Assembly (NCBI GenBank): GCA_000432995.1
Contig: HF972675.1
Coordinates: forward strand, 27,987-33,015
Direction of reading: 5' to 3'
Length of the DNA: 5,029 nt
Origin: Clostridium sp. CAG:1013
Lineage (GTDB): Bacteria > Bacillota > Clostridia > Oscillospirales > Acutalibacteraceae
The notes beneath the pieces are model-generated. The model ran no database searches. It had not been told where the DNA came from and saw only the letters and a program-made list of their open reading frames with translations. This document shows positions 1 to 4,960 of the stretch, in pieces. A program made the translations under genes and the position numbers. Each line of letters opens with the position of its first letter. Positions within the stretch are counted from its first letter, which is position 1.

Positions 1-486
1 CGGGGCACTCCTCTGCCCAAGGGGGCCTATCATGTGGCGGTGGAAGTGGCCGTGTTCAACCCCCAAGGGGAAGTGCTCCTCACCCGGCGGGCACCGGAAA
101 AGGAAAAGCACCCCGGCTGCTGGGAGATCACAGGGGGCTGTGCCCGGGCAGGGGAGGACTCCCTCACTGCTGCCTGCCGGGAGCTTTGGGAGGAAACCGG
201 CATTCGGGTCCAGCCCCAGGAGCTTACGCTTCTGGGCACAGAATGCCTTCCCAGGGTATTCCTGGATATTTACGCTGTAAAAAAGTCGGTCTCCCTTTCC
301 CAGCTGGTATTCCAGCCAGGGGAAACTGACGCCGCCCAGTGGATGGACTTCTCCCAGTGGCGGGACTTGGCCGGCAAGGGAGCGTATTTAACCCCCAGCT
401 GGCAGGAGAGGGAGGAGAACTCTCTGTTCTCCCGGATGGAAACCTTTTTTCGGGACAAGCTGGATACGCCAGCACAACAAGGATGA
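1..486 (+). CDS. Nudix hydrolase, 5' end outside the window
   Basis: Nudix enzymes hydrolyse nucleoside diphosphates linked to another group; the substrate here cannot be told. A complete Nudix box, G-x5-E-x7-R-E-L-x-E-E-x-G-I, is encoded at 136-204 (residues GGCARAGE, then RELWEETGI), with the catalytic glutamates present. A GTG at 34 could open a 150-residue ORF, but the frame stays open to base 1 and reads RGTPLPKGAYH just before it. That resembles the segment before the Nudix fold in YfcD/IPP-isomerase-like Nudix proteins (family knowledge), where an N-terminal part of about 30 residues precedes it. I therefore take the gene as truncated by the window edge and the GTG as an internal valine codon. 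The C-terminus (DAAQWMDFSQW and following) fits the usual final helix. Stop TGA at 484-486, 16 bases before rimO, so co-transcription is likely. Sure of the superfamily, not of the substrate. Confidence 0.88.
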   Translation, partial: RGTPLPKGAYHVAVEVAVFNPQGEVLLTRRAPEKEKHPGCWEITGGCARAGEDSLTAACRELWEETGIRVQPQELTLLGTECLPRVFLDIYAVKKSVSLSQLVFQPGETDAAQWMDFSQWRDLAGKGAYLTPSWQEREENSLFSRMETFFRDKLDTPAQQG

Positions 487-502
487 CAGAAGGAGCGAGA
501 TT

Positions 503-1726
503 ATGGCATACAAAGTAGGAATGGTCAGCTTGGGCTGCGCCAAAAACCAAGTGGACGGGGAAGTGCTGATGGCCTCCCTGAAAAACGCCGGTTTTGAGAC
601 GGTGGACGACGCCGCCATGGCGGACATCGCCATTGTGAACACCTGCGGTTTCATCGAGAGCGCCAAGAAGGAATCCATTGAGGAGATCCTGGAACTGGCC
701 CAGCTGAAAAAAGAGGGGAAGATCAAAAAGCTGGTGGTTACCGGCTGTCTGGGAGAGCGCTACCAGCAGGAGATGCACAAGGAGCTTCCCGAGCTGGACG
801 CGGTTATCGGCATCGGCGCCAACGGGGAGATCGCGGAGCTTCTCACCAAAATGATGGAGGAGGACAGCTTCGTGGAGTCCTTCCCGGAAAAGAGCAAAAT
901 GCCCCTGTGCGGTGAGCGGGAGCTGACCACCCCCAGCTATTTCGCCTACGTGAAGATCGCCGAGGGCTGCGACAACCGTTGCACCTACTGCGCCATCCCT
1001 CTGATCCGTGGAGGCTATCGCAGCCGGACCATGGAGAGCATCGAAGAGGAATGTAAGGCCCTGGTGGAGAACGGTGCCCGGGAGCTGATCCTTATCGCTC
1101 AGGACACCAGCCGTTACGGCATTGACCTGTACGGGGAATACTCCCTGGCAAAGCTGATGGAGCGGCTGTGCAAGATCGAAAAGCTCCACTGGCTGCGGGT
1201 GCTGTACTGCTATCCCGATTCCATCACCGACGAGCTGCTGGACGTGATGGCCCGGGAAGAGAAGATCGTGAAATACATGGACCTGCCCTTGCAGCACGCC
1301 TCCGGCCCCGTCCTGAAGGCCATGAACCGCCGGGGCGACCGGGAAAGCCTGACCGCCCTGATGAAAAAGATCCGGGAGCGGGTGCCTGGTGTGGTGCTGC
1401 GGACCACCATCATCGCCGGATTCCCGGGAGAGACAGAGGAAGACTTCACCCAGGTGGCGGAGTTCCTGAAAGACGTACGGTTTGAGCGGATGGGCTGCTT
1501 TGCCTATTCTCAGGAGGAGGACACTCCCGCCGCGGAGCTTCCCGACCAGATCGATGAGGATGTGAAGGAGCACCGGGCGGAGATCCTCATGGGGGATCAG
1601 ATGGACATCATGGACGCCCAGGGCCAGGAGCTGATCGGCCAGACGCTGGAAGTGCTGGTGGAGGGCTTCGACCCGGTACGCCGAGTGCTGGTTCGGCCGC
1701 AGCTACCGGGACGCCCCCGACATTGA
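503..1726 (+). CDS. rimO: Ribosomal protein S12 methylthiotransferase RimO, frame-shifted near the 3' end
   Basis: RimO is a cytoplasmic radical-SAM enzyme that adds a methylthio group to a conserved aspartate of ribosomal protein S12, using two iron-sulfur clusters. The N-terminal UPF0004 domain has the cluster cysteines C12 (SLGCAKN), C48 (NTCGF) and C82 (TGCLGER). The radical SAM motif C-x3-C-x2-C is C156, C160 and C163 (EGCDNRCTYCAIP). SLGCAKNQVDGE is the RimO form, not the TFGCQMN form of MiaB. The start ATG has an AAGGAG site 7 bases upstream. As given, the ORF ends at 407 residues with a tail PVRRVLVRPQLPGRPRH that does not look like the family. The expected TRAM end (YAECWFGRSYRDAPDIDGK and on) continues in the next frame to a TGA at 1836-1838. 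Removing one C from CCC at 1672-1674 gives FDRYAECWFGRSY and a protein of 444 residues, the usual RimO length. Either a real lesion or a base-call/assembly error. Confidence 0.93.
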   Translation: MAYKVGMVSLGCAKNQVDGEVLMASLKNAGFETVDDAAMADIAIVNTCGFIESAKKESIEEILELAQLKKEGKIKKLVVTGCLGERYQQEMHKELPELDAVIGIGANGEIAELLTKMMEEDSFVESFPEKSKMPLCGERELTTPSYFAYVKIAEGCDNRCTYCAIPLIRGGYRSRTMESIEEECKALVENGARELILIAQDTSRYGIDLYGEYSLAKLMERLCKIEKLHWLRVLYCYPDSITDELLDVMAREEKIVKYMDLPLQHASGPVLKAMNRRGDRESLTALMKKIRERVPGVVLRTTIIAGFPGETEEDFTQVAEFLKDVRFERMGCFAYSQEEDTPAAELPDQIDEDVKEHRAEILMGDQMDIMDAQGQELIGQTLEVLVEGFDPVRRVLVRPQLPGRPRH

Positions 1727-1838
1727 CGGCAAGGTGTTCTTCACCACCGACGGCAAACGGCCTATGCTGGGCAGTTTCGTCCAGGTAGAGATCACTGACT
1801 GCATGGACGCCGACCTGACCGGCGAGCTTCGAGTCTGA
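1675..1838 (+). pseudogene. rimO: Out-of-frame C-terminal TRAM segment of rimO
   Basis: This stretch encodes the rest of RimO in the +1 frame: RYAECWFGRSYRDAPDIDG, then KVFFTTDGKRPMLGSFVQV and EITDCMDADLTGELRV, ending at TGA 1836-1838. It has the typical pattern of a TRAM beta-barrel (GRSY..APDIDGKVFF...G.FV.V.IT....DL.GEL), the domain thought to help bind the S12 substrate. No separate start codon with a ribosome binding site is evident, so it is not an independent gene. The reading is clean right up to the pgsA ribosome binding site, with no second disruption, so the lesion is recent or is a sequencing artefact. No clear slippery heptamer plus downstream structure was seen that would argue for programmed frameshifting. 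Confidence 0.85.
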
Positions 1839-1854
1839 GAAAGGGGGAGCTTCC

Positions 1855-2412
1855 ATGAATCTGCCCAATAAACTGACCATCCTCCGGGTGTGCATGGTGC
1901 CGCCCTTCGTGTTCTTTATGCTGGCGGACTTTGTGCCCCATCGATTCCTTTTCGCCTTGATCCTGTTCTGTGCCGCCTCTTACACAGACCATCTGGACGG
2001 GAAGATCGCCCGGCGGGACAACCTGATCACCAATTTCGGCAAACTGATGGACCCCTTGGCGGACAAGATCCTGGTGATCTCCGCTCTGATCTGCTTGGTG
2101 AAGCTGGATCTGGCCTCCACGGTGTGCGTGCTGCTGATCATGATCCGGGAGTTCGCCATCACCTCTATTCGCCTGCTGGCGGTGGAGCAGGGGAGAGTGA
2201 TCGCCGCCAACAACTGGGGCAAACTGAAAACCATCTCCCAGATGGTGGCTATTATCGCCATTTTGTTGTTCCAGTACATTGCCACCTTCCTGCCGGAGTT
2301 CCTGTACCCGGCCACGGTGATCGGCCACGTGCTGGTGGTGATCGCCACCCTGTTCACGGTGATCTCCGGTGTGATCTACGTGAAGGATAACGTGGATGTA
2401 ATGAAAGGCTAA
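1855..2412 (+). CDS. pgsA: CDP-diacylglycerol-glycerol-3-phosphate 3-phosphatidyltransferase
   Basis: PgsA is an integral membrane enzyme joining CDP-diacylglycerol and glycerol-3-phosphate to phosphatidylglycerophosphate, the committed step to phosphatidylglycerol and cardiolipin. The 185-residue product is of normal length and begins with the family signature NLPNKLTILR. The CDP-alcohol phosphotransferase motif D-x2-D-G-x2-A-R-x8-G-x3-D-x3-D is complete: D45, D48, G49, A52, R53, G62, D66 and D70 (TDHLDGKIAR, then GKLMDPLAD); these acidic residues bind the metal ions. Hydrophobic stretches at about 15-42, 72-100 and 128-178 fit the multi-helix fold. The ATG follows GGGGGAG at 1843-1849 with a 5-base spacer, and lies 16 bases after the restored rimO stop. 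In many Firmicutes pgsA follows rimO and is followed by cinA and recA; here a terminator follows directly and the next gene is on the other strand. Confidence 0.94.
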   Translation: MNLPNKLTILRVCMVPPFVFFMLADFVPHRFLFALILFCAASYTDHLDGKIARRDNLITNFGKLMDPLADKILVISALICLVKLDLASTVCVLLIMIREFAITSIRLLAVEQGRVIAANNWGKLKTISQMVAIIAILLFQYIATFLPEFLYPATVIGHVLVVIATLFTVISGVIYVKDNVDVMKG

Positions 2413-2423
2413 ATGCCATATTT

Positions 2424-2461
2424 AAAAAGAACTCCCCAGCTGCTGCCGGGGAGTTCTTTTT
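2424..2461. terminator. Bidirectional intrinsic terminator between convergent genes
   Basis: AGAACTCCCC (2428-2437) pairs perfectly with GGGGAGTTCT (2448-2457) across a 10-base loop. An A-run on the left and a T-run on the right extend the stem to 14 pairs. The T-run (2457-2462) serves the plus-strand rimO-pgsA transcript, whose last stop is at 2412. The A-run becomes a U-run for the minus-strand gene ending at 2500. One hairpin can therefore end both convergent transcripts. Confidence 0.92.
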
Positions 2462-2499
2462 TATCTATTGAAATTTACTCCGCAACCCTTGGGACAAAA

Positions 2500-3114
2500 C
2501 TACTGGGGATTCTCATTTTCATCGAGCGCTTTTTCCTCATAAGCCTCTCTGATTCGGATACCCAGCTCGTTGTCCGCCACTGCCGTTCCATCATCCATTA
2601 CCACAAATGTCACGCTTCCAGCTTTTTCCACGCAAAAACGATATACACCCGAGATTGGCAAGGTGTTCTCCGGCAGGATTTCTACCAACTGAATTTCCTC
2701 CCCCGGTTCCAAGGAGGAAGCTCCTTTAGCATCCATTGTTTTAACCCGGTCCACAGGAGGATAAATTTGATAGAAGGACTTGCCGATGTCACTGTCATAT
2801 TCATACTCGACCCAGGGGTCATCCGGGCCGTAATAGACTGTTTCCGCCTTTCCGTACTCGTCATCCCATTGATAATTTCCCAATGTGTATTTGATATAGC
2901 CTGAACCATTTTCGTTGCGGCCGATCTCATCCACATACAGCGTTGCGCCTTCATGGGCTACGCTTGATGAATACGTCCGGGGCCAATTTTCAAACTGTTG
3001 AGGTGGAAGGGATTTCCAGTAAAGGAAGCCTCCTATCCCGCAAACGCTCAAAAGGACCACTGCCGCCAGAATTGCCGCGATTGCCTTTGTTTTTCCTGAA
3101 ATTTTTACAGCCAC
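2500..3114 (-). CDS. Hypothetical membrane-anchored extracytoplasmic protein
   Basis: I do not recognise this family. With the GTG at 3114 the product has 204 residues: a short basic N-terminus (MAVKISGKTK), one hydrophobic segment at about 11-33 ending in FLYWK, then an acidic, tyrosine-rich soluble part. This suggests an uncleaved signal anchor with the body outside the cell. The body has an aromatic/acidic stretch (DDPWVEYEYDSDIG) and a C-terminal half with beta-strand character (EIQLVEILPENTLPISGVY, then VTFVVMDDGT), perhaps an Ig-like or beta-sandwich fold (inference). Start choice: GGAGGTG at 3127-3121 lies 6 bases before GTG 3114, and the promoter at 3145-3173 would start RNA near 3138. 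A GTG at 3123 (207 residues) is possible but leaves a very short leader. The gene stands alone, is visibly less GC-rich than rimO and pgsA, and ends at the shared terminator. A cargo or accessory gene is possible. Confidence 0.72.
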   Translation of the reverse strand: MAVKISGKTKAIAAILAAVVLLSVCGIGGFLYWKSLPPQQFENWPRTYSSSVAHEGATLYVDEIGRNENGSGYIKYTLGNYQWDDEYGKAETVYYGPDDPWVEYEYDSDIGKSFYQIYPPVDRVKTMDAKGASSLEPGEEIQLVEILPENTLPISGVYRFCVEKAGSVTFVVMDDGTAVADNELGIRIREAYEEKALDENENPQ

Positions 3115-3144
3115 AGGGACCACCTCCAGTCTTCCTTTAACTGC

Positions 3145-3173
3145 ATGATAGCATTGCTTCTTTGTGTTTTCAA
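3145..3173 (-). promoter_or_regulatory. Sigma-A type promoter for the hypothetical anchored protein
   Basis: Read on the minus strand: -35 box TTGAAA (3173-3168), a spacer of exactly 17 bases, and -10 box TATCAT (3150-3145). The -35 matches the consensus TTGACA at 5 of 6 positions and the -10 matches TATAAT at 5 of 6. The expected start of transcription, near 3138, leaves about 24 bases before GTG 3114, enough for the GGAGGTG ribosome binding site. Confidence 0.7.
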
Positions 3174-3225
3174 CTATATTTCAGAAATTTATTTTTATTT
3201 TATAAATCATCAAACGCCGAAGACG

Positions 3226-3458
3226 CGTAAAAGTTTTCACAGTATGTCCGAAGGACGTACGTGCCTTCTTTCAAAAGGCTGGTGGGGTTTGGGGTGCTGG
3301 TCGCCAGTGGCGACCGTCTAGTCCCGACCGAGCCGGCAGGCGAGACCAAAGCCCCAAGGTCTAAAAACGGTGCAAGCCCAAAGATAAACCAGCAGCCCCC
3401 AACCCACGCGCCCAAAGGGCGATAGAAGGGGGCTGCGGCCCACTTTCCCTTAACAATC
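3226..3458 (+). repeat. Left copy of the structured module (candidate RNA)
   Basis: In order on the plus strand: the end block CGTAAAAGTTTT; an 8-pair hairpin GTATGTCCGAAGGACGTAC with a 3-base loop (3242-3260, one G-U pair); a weaker 5-pair hairpin at 3263-3279; a 7-pair hairpin GGTCGCC-AGT-GGCGACC (3299-3315); the conserved block 3324-3348; AGACC (3343-3347) able to pair with GGTCT (3358-3362); a hairpin CGCCC-AAA-GGGCG followed by ATAG (3409-3425); and a GGGC/GCCC hairpin (3430-3441). It leads directly into a terminator with seven Ts on the plus strand. No plus-strand gene upstream would need that terminator, which favours a plus-strand RNA of its own. Its promoter is not clear; TATAAA at 3201-3206 is a weak candidate. 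Confidence 0.6.
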
Positions 3459-3495
3459 AAAAGGACACCCAAGTTCAAAACCTGGGTGTCCTTTT
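3459..3495. terminator. Terminator hairpin at the centre of the palindromic element
   Basis: GGACACCCA (3463-3471) pairs perfectly with TGGGTGTCC (3483-3491), with an 11-base loop and A/T extensions to a 13-pair stem. Seven Ts follow on the plus strand (3492-3498), giving a strong plus-strand terminator. On the minus strand the U-run is only four long, so it would be a weaker terminator for the cwlJ-gerQ transcript. Confidence 0.82.
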
Positions 3496-3736
3496 TTTGT
3501 TTGACTGGGAAGCCGATTTTTTGCTTTGCGTAAGAGGGCCGGCCCCAAAGCCTATCTGCCTGCGGCAGCATGCGGCTCTTGGGCCTTCATTTCTCCTGCT
3601 GCGCTTTGCGCAGCTTCAAGGCCGCGAGACGCTGGTCTCACCTGCCGGCTCGGTCGGTGCTGGACGGTGCCCACCGGGCACCAACACCTCGCGCTCTGCA
3701 AGTTTTTTGGAAAAAACTTGACTAAAAACTTTTACG
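3496..3736 (-). repeat. Right copy of the structured module, inverted (candidate RNA or 3' UTR)
   Basis: Read on the minus strand from 3736: the end block CGTAAAAGTTTT; a 10-pair A/T-rich hairpin (3720-3699) with CC between its arms; a 7-pair hairpin GGTGCCC-GGT-GGGCACC (3682-3666); the conserved block 3657-3633; GAGAC-CAGC-GTCTC (3639-3626); a 7-pair hairpin GCTGCGC-AAA-GCGCAGC (about 3613-3597) with no counterpart in the left copy; CTGCC-GCA-GGCAG followed by ATAG (3568-3553); and the palindrome GGGCCGGCCC (3545-3536). It starts 5 bases beyond the gerQ stop codon, so a cwlJ-gerQ transcript would carry it as its 3' untranslated region. The A/T hairpin has no U-run after it and is not itself a convincing terminator. 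Confidence 0.6.
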
Positions 3737-3741
3737 TTTGC

Positions 3742-4179
3742 TTACCGCATCCTTCCGCCGCCCATTCCAGGCTCTCCGCTCACCGGCGGCAACAAATTGT
3801 AATTATACCGGGGACGGTCACCGGGCATATAGAAATACACAAACTTCACCGAGAAGATATCGCAGACAATAAAGTTATTTACGTTCTCGTCGTACAGCGT
3901 CACAAAGCTCCGGCCCACAAAGTACAGCATGCCCTGCTTGCGGATCATTTGCTCCGTACCGATGAGAAACTCGATGACCACATACGCCCCTATGTTCTGG
4001 GACAAAATGGCCTGCATGGACCCCTTCATCTCTTCCGAGTCAAACACAGGCTGGGGCGGCGTATTGAAATTGTCCATGCGGTGGCTGCCATCGGACAGCT
4101 CCTCAAAGTCGCTGCGGCTGCGCAGCCGGTCCATCTGGCTGTGACAGGTCTCGGGCTGGTATCTTCTTCGTTCTTCCAT
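3742..4179 (-). CDS. gerQ: GerQ-like spore coat protein
   Basis: In Bacillus, GerQ is an inner-coat protein needed for CwlJ to be present in the spore, so it is required for CwlJ-dependent germination. The product has 145 residues with no signal peptide or membrane segment. Its core, residues 50-118, has the GerQ pattern: an N-terminal SMQAILSQNIGAYVVIEFLI, a middle GMLYFVGRSFVTLYDE and an end NFIVCDIFSVKFVYFY. This fits the family layout of an amphipathic start, then beta-strands and a final aromatic D..S.KFV.FY motif (from family memory, not a search). The first 45 residues are polar and probably disordered, and the tail (PPVSGEPGMGGGRMR) is Gly/Pro-rich, both common in coat proteins. ATG follows GGAGGG (4190-4185) with a 5-base spacer and lies 16 bases after the cwlJ stop, so the two are surely co-transcribed. 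The context with cwlJ strongly supports the name. Confidence 0.8.
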   Translation of the reverse strand: MEERRRYQPETCHSQMDRLRSRSDFEELSDGSHRMDNFNTPPQPVFDSEEMKGSMQAILSQNIGAYVVIEFLIGTEQMIRKQGMLYFVGRSFVTLYDENVNNFIVCDIFSVKFVYFYMPGDRPRYNYNLLPPVSGEPGMGGGRMR

Positions 4180-4195
4180 AAGGTCCCTCCTTCGT

Positions 4196-4630
4196 TCAGG
4201 TCAGGGCGTAGGCTTCGGTGGGATTGTAAAAGCAATGGTCCCCTAAACGGATCACCAGCTGGCCCACCTTCGATGGGAAATTCTGCCGGCAGGTCACCGA
4301 GAAGGGGTTATAAAACCACAGGGCAAAACCCAAGTTGGTCAGCCGGTTCCCGGCGATGGCCCAGTTAGCAATATCGTAGTGCACCTGGGTGGGCCGCATA
4401 TTGTAGATGTTCTGGTAATTGTACTGGCCCCCAACGGTTTCCATGGCGCAGGTAAACTGCCCCTTTTGGAACACCACTTCCCGGATGGTGTGGAGTCTGC
4501 CGTACTCACCGTAGTCCACCTGCACCCGGTTCATCACCACGCTGGCCACGGCCCGCATACCTGTATCCCCCTCGCCCCCGGCCTCGCATTCGATGATCCT
4601 TGCCAAAAGCTCCAGGTCGGAATAGGCCAC
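4196..4630 (-). CDS. cwlJ: Cell wall hydrolase CwlJ (SleB/CwlJ family), spore cortex lytic enzyme
   Basis: CwlJ degrades the muramic-lactam peptidoglycan of the spore cortex during germination and sits in the coat. The 144-residue product is a bare Hydrolase_2 domain of typical CwlJ length. It begins with YSDLELLARIIECEAGGEG, where E16 matches the conserved catalytic glutamate, followed by GMRAVASVVMNRV, TIREVVFQKGQF, ANWAIAG, ALWFYNP and the closing HCFYNPTEAY. There is no signal peptide and no N-terminal peptidoglycan-binding domain; that fits CwlJ, made in the mother cell and placed on the forespore surface, and not the exported SleB. The GTG start at 4630-4628 follows GGAGG (4641-4637) with a 6-base spacer. 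gerQ follows after 16 bases. Transcription by a mother-cell sporulation sigma factor is expected from Bacillus; a weak candidate lies at 4732-4760. Confidence 0.88.
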   Translation of the reverse strand: MAYSDLELLARIIECEAGGEGDTGMRAVASVVMNRVQVDYGEYGRLHTIREVVFQKGQFTCAMETVGGQYNYQNIYNMRPTQVHYDIANWAIAGNRLTNLGFALWFYNPFSVTCRQNFPSKVGQLVIRLGDHCFYNPTEAYALT

Positions 4631-4731
4631 CCGATCCCTCCCTTCCTCTTAATCTCCCTTATAAATATGCTATTCCCCCCGGTAAAAATCCCATTTATGG
4701 GGTTAGAAATTTCGTCCTATCATAGAAATTA

Positions 4732-4760
4732 AATTTATGTATTTTACCGAACAATCATCC
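4732..4760 (-). promoter_or_regulatory. Possible SigE-type promoter for cwlJ-gerQ
   Basis: On the minus strand CATAAATT (4739-4732) matches the Bacillus SigE -10 consensus CATACAnT except at one position. A weak -35 (GGATGAT, 4760-4754) stands 14 bases upstream. A SigE promoter is expected for cwlJ from Bacillus, but the region is AT-rich and such matches arise easily. A second CATA, about 30 bases before GTG 4630, lacks a -35. Tentative. Confidence 0.3.
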
Positions 4761-4885
4761 TTTCAATTAGTATATAACCCCGCTAAAACCCCGTTTTTTG
4801 CGGAAATTTATACACATTTCTCTAAAATCTCAGGATACTTATCCATTCGGTAATAAGGAAGCAGACTGGCTTTTCGAAAAAAATC

Positions 4886-4914
4886 CGTCGTGATCTTAAG
4901 ATCTGTGGTATAAT
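4886..4914 (+). promoter_or_regulatory. Extended -10 promoter with an overlapping palindrome
   Basis: TATAAT at 4909-4914 is a perfect -10 box, preceded by TGG (4906-4908), which makes it an extended -10. The -35 region 17 bases upstream (CGTCGT) is poor, as is common for extended -10 promoters. The perfect 12-base palindrome GATCTTAAGATC (4892-4903) fills the spacer just upstream of the TG, a good place for a repressor. About 40 bases of leader separate it from ATG 4961. Confidence 0.65.
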
Positions 4915-4960
4915 ACTATATGAGGATAGGGAGAGGAGCAAAGAAGAAAGGTGATTTTTT

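Larger units (their letters stand above)
3226..3736. repeat. Large quasi-palindromic element of two inverted structured modules
   Basis: No credible gene lies here. The outer ends are inverted: CGTAAAAGTTTT at 3226-3237 and its exact reverse complement at 3725-3736. A 25-base inner block at 3324-3348 (starting CCGACCGAGCCGGCAGG) recurs inverted at 3633-3657 with one mismatch. A terminator-like hairpin sits at the centre (3459-3495). Hairpins occur at mirrored positions in both halves: 3242-3260 against 3699-3720, 3299-3315 against 3666-3682, and 3409-3421 against 3556-3568. The element could be two inverted copies of one intergenic repeat, a MITE-like non-autonomous mobile element, or two convergent small RNA genes with a common terminator. 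No transposase and no clear target-site duplication was seen. Confidence 0.78.
4631..4960. other. Divergent intergenic region between cwlJ and the last gene
   Basis: No ORF of note. This AT-rich stretch holds the cwlJ ribosome binding site, a 6-pair hairpin with stem ATCCCA/TGGGGT (4689-4704, one G-U pair), the weak sporulation promoter candidate, short palindromes GGATACTTATCC (4833-4844) and TTTTCGAAAA (4871-4880), and the plus-strand promoter with GATCTTAAGATC. The hairpin lies upstream of the cwlJ ribosome binding site in the mRNA leader. No tRNA or recognised riboswitch was seen. Confidence 0.6.

Noticed and set aside
224..1573. 449-codon minus-strand open frame
   Set aside because: It lies opposite the Nudix gene and rimO, both clearly recognised. 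Its His/Leu/Gly-rich translation is the usual shadow of a GC-rich gene.
503..1726. MiaB (tRNA methylthiotransferase) as an alternative name for rimO
   Set aside because: The first cluster motif is SLGCAKNQVDGE, the RimO form, and the gene adjoins pgsA as rimO commonly does.
2413..2904. Plus-strand open frame starting right after the pgsA stop
   Set aside because: It starts inside the terminator region, has no ribosome binding site of its own, and is antisense to the better supported minus-strand gene.
3040..3114. Possible lipoprotein signal (LSVC) in the hypothetical anchored protein
   Set aside because: The residue before the cysteine is valine, where a lipobox needs G, A or S, and hydrophobic residues continue past the cysteine. 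A membrane anchor fits better.
3699..3720. A/T-rich hairpin as the terminator of cwlJ-gerQ
   Set aside because: No U-run follows the stem on either strand, so it is not a convincing intrinsic terminator.
3200..3721. Open frames on both strands inside the repeat region, both containing LVSPAGSVG
   Set aside because: The shared peptide is only the translation of the inverted 25-base block read from each strand. There are no ribosome binding sites or protein-like composition, and terminator and hairpin sequences run through the frames.
3226..3736. Insertion sequence or CRISPR array
   Set aside because: There is no transposase, the repeats are inverted and not tandem, and there are no regular spacers.
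3526..4368. 280-codon plus-strand open frame
   Set aside because: It is antisense to gerQ and part of cwlJ, which have recognisable protein families, good start sites and natural operon spacing. Its composition (many H, R, P, G) is typical of a shadow frame.
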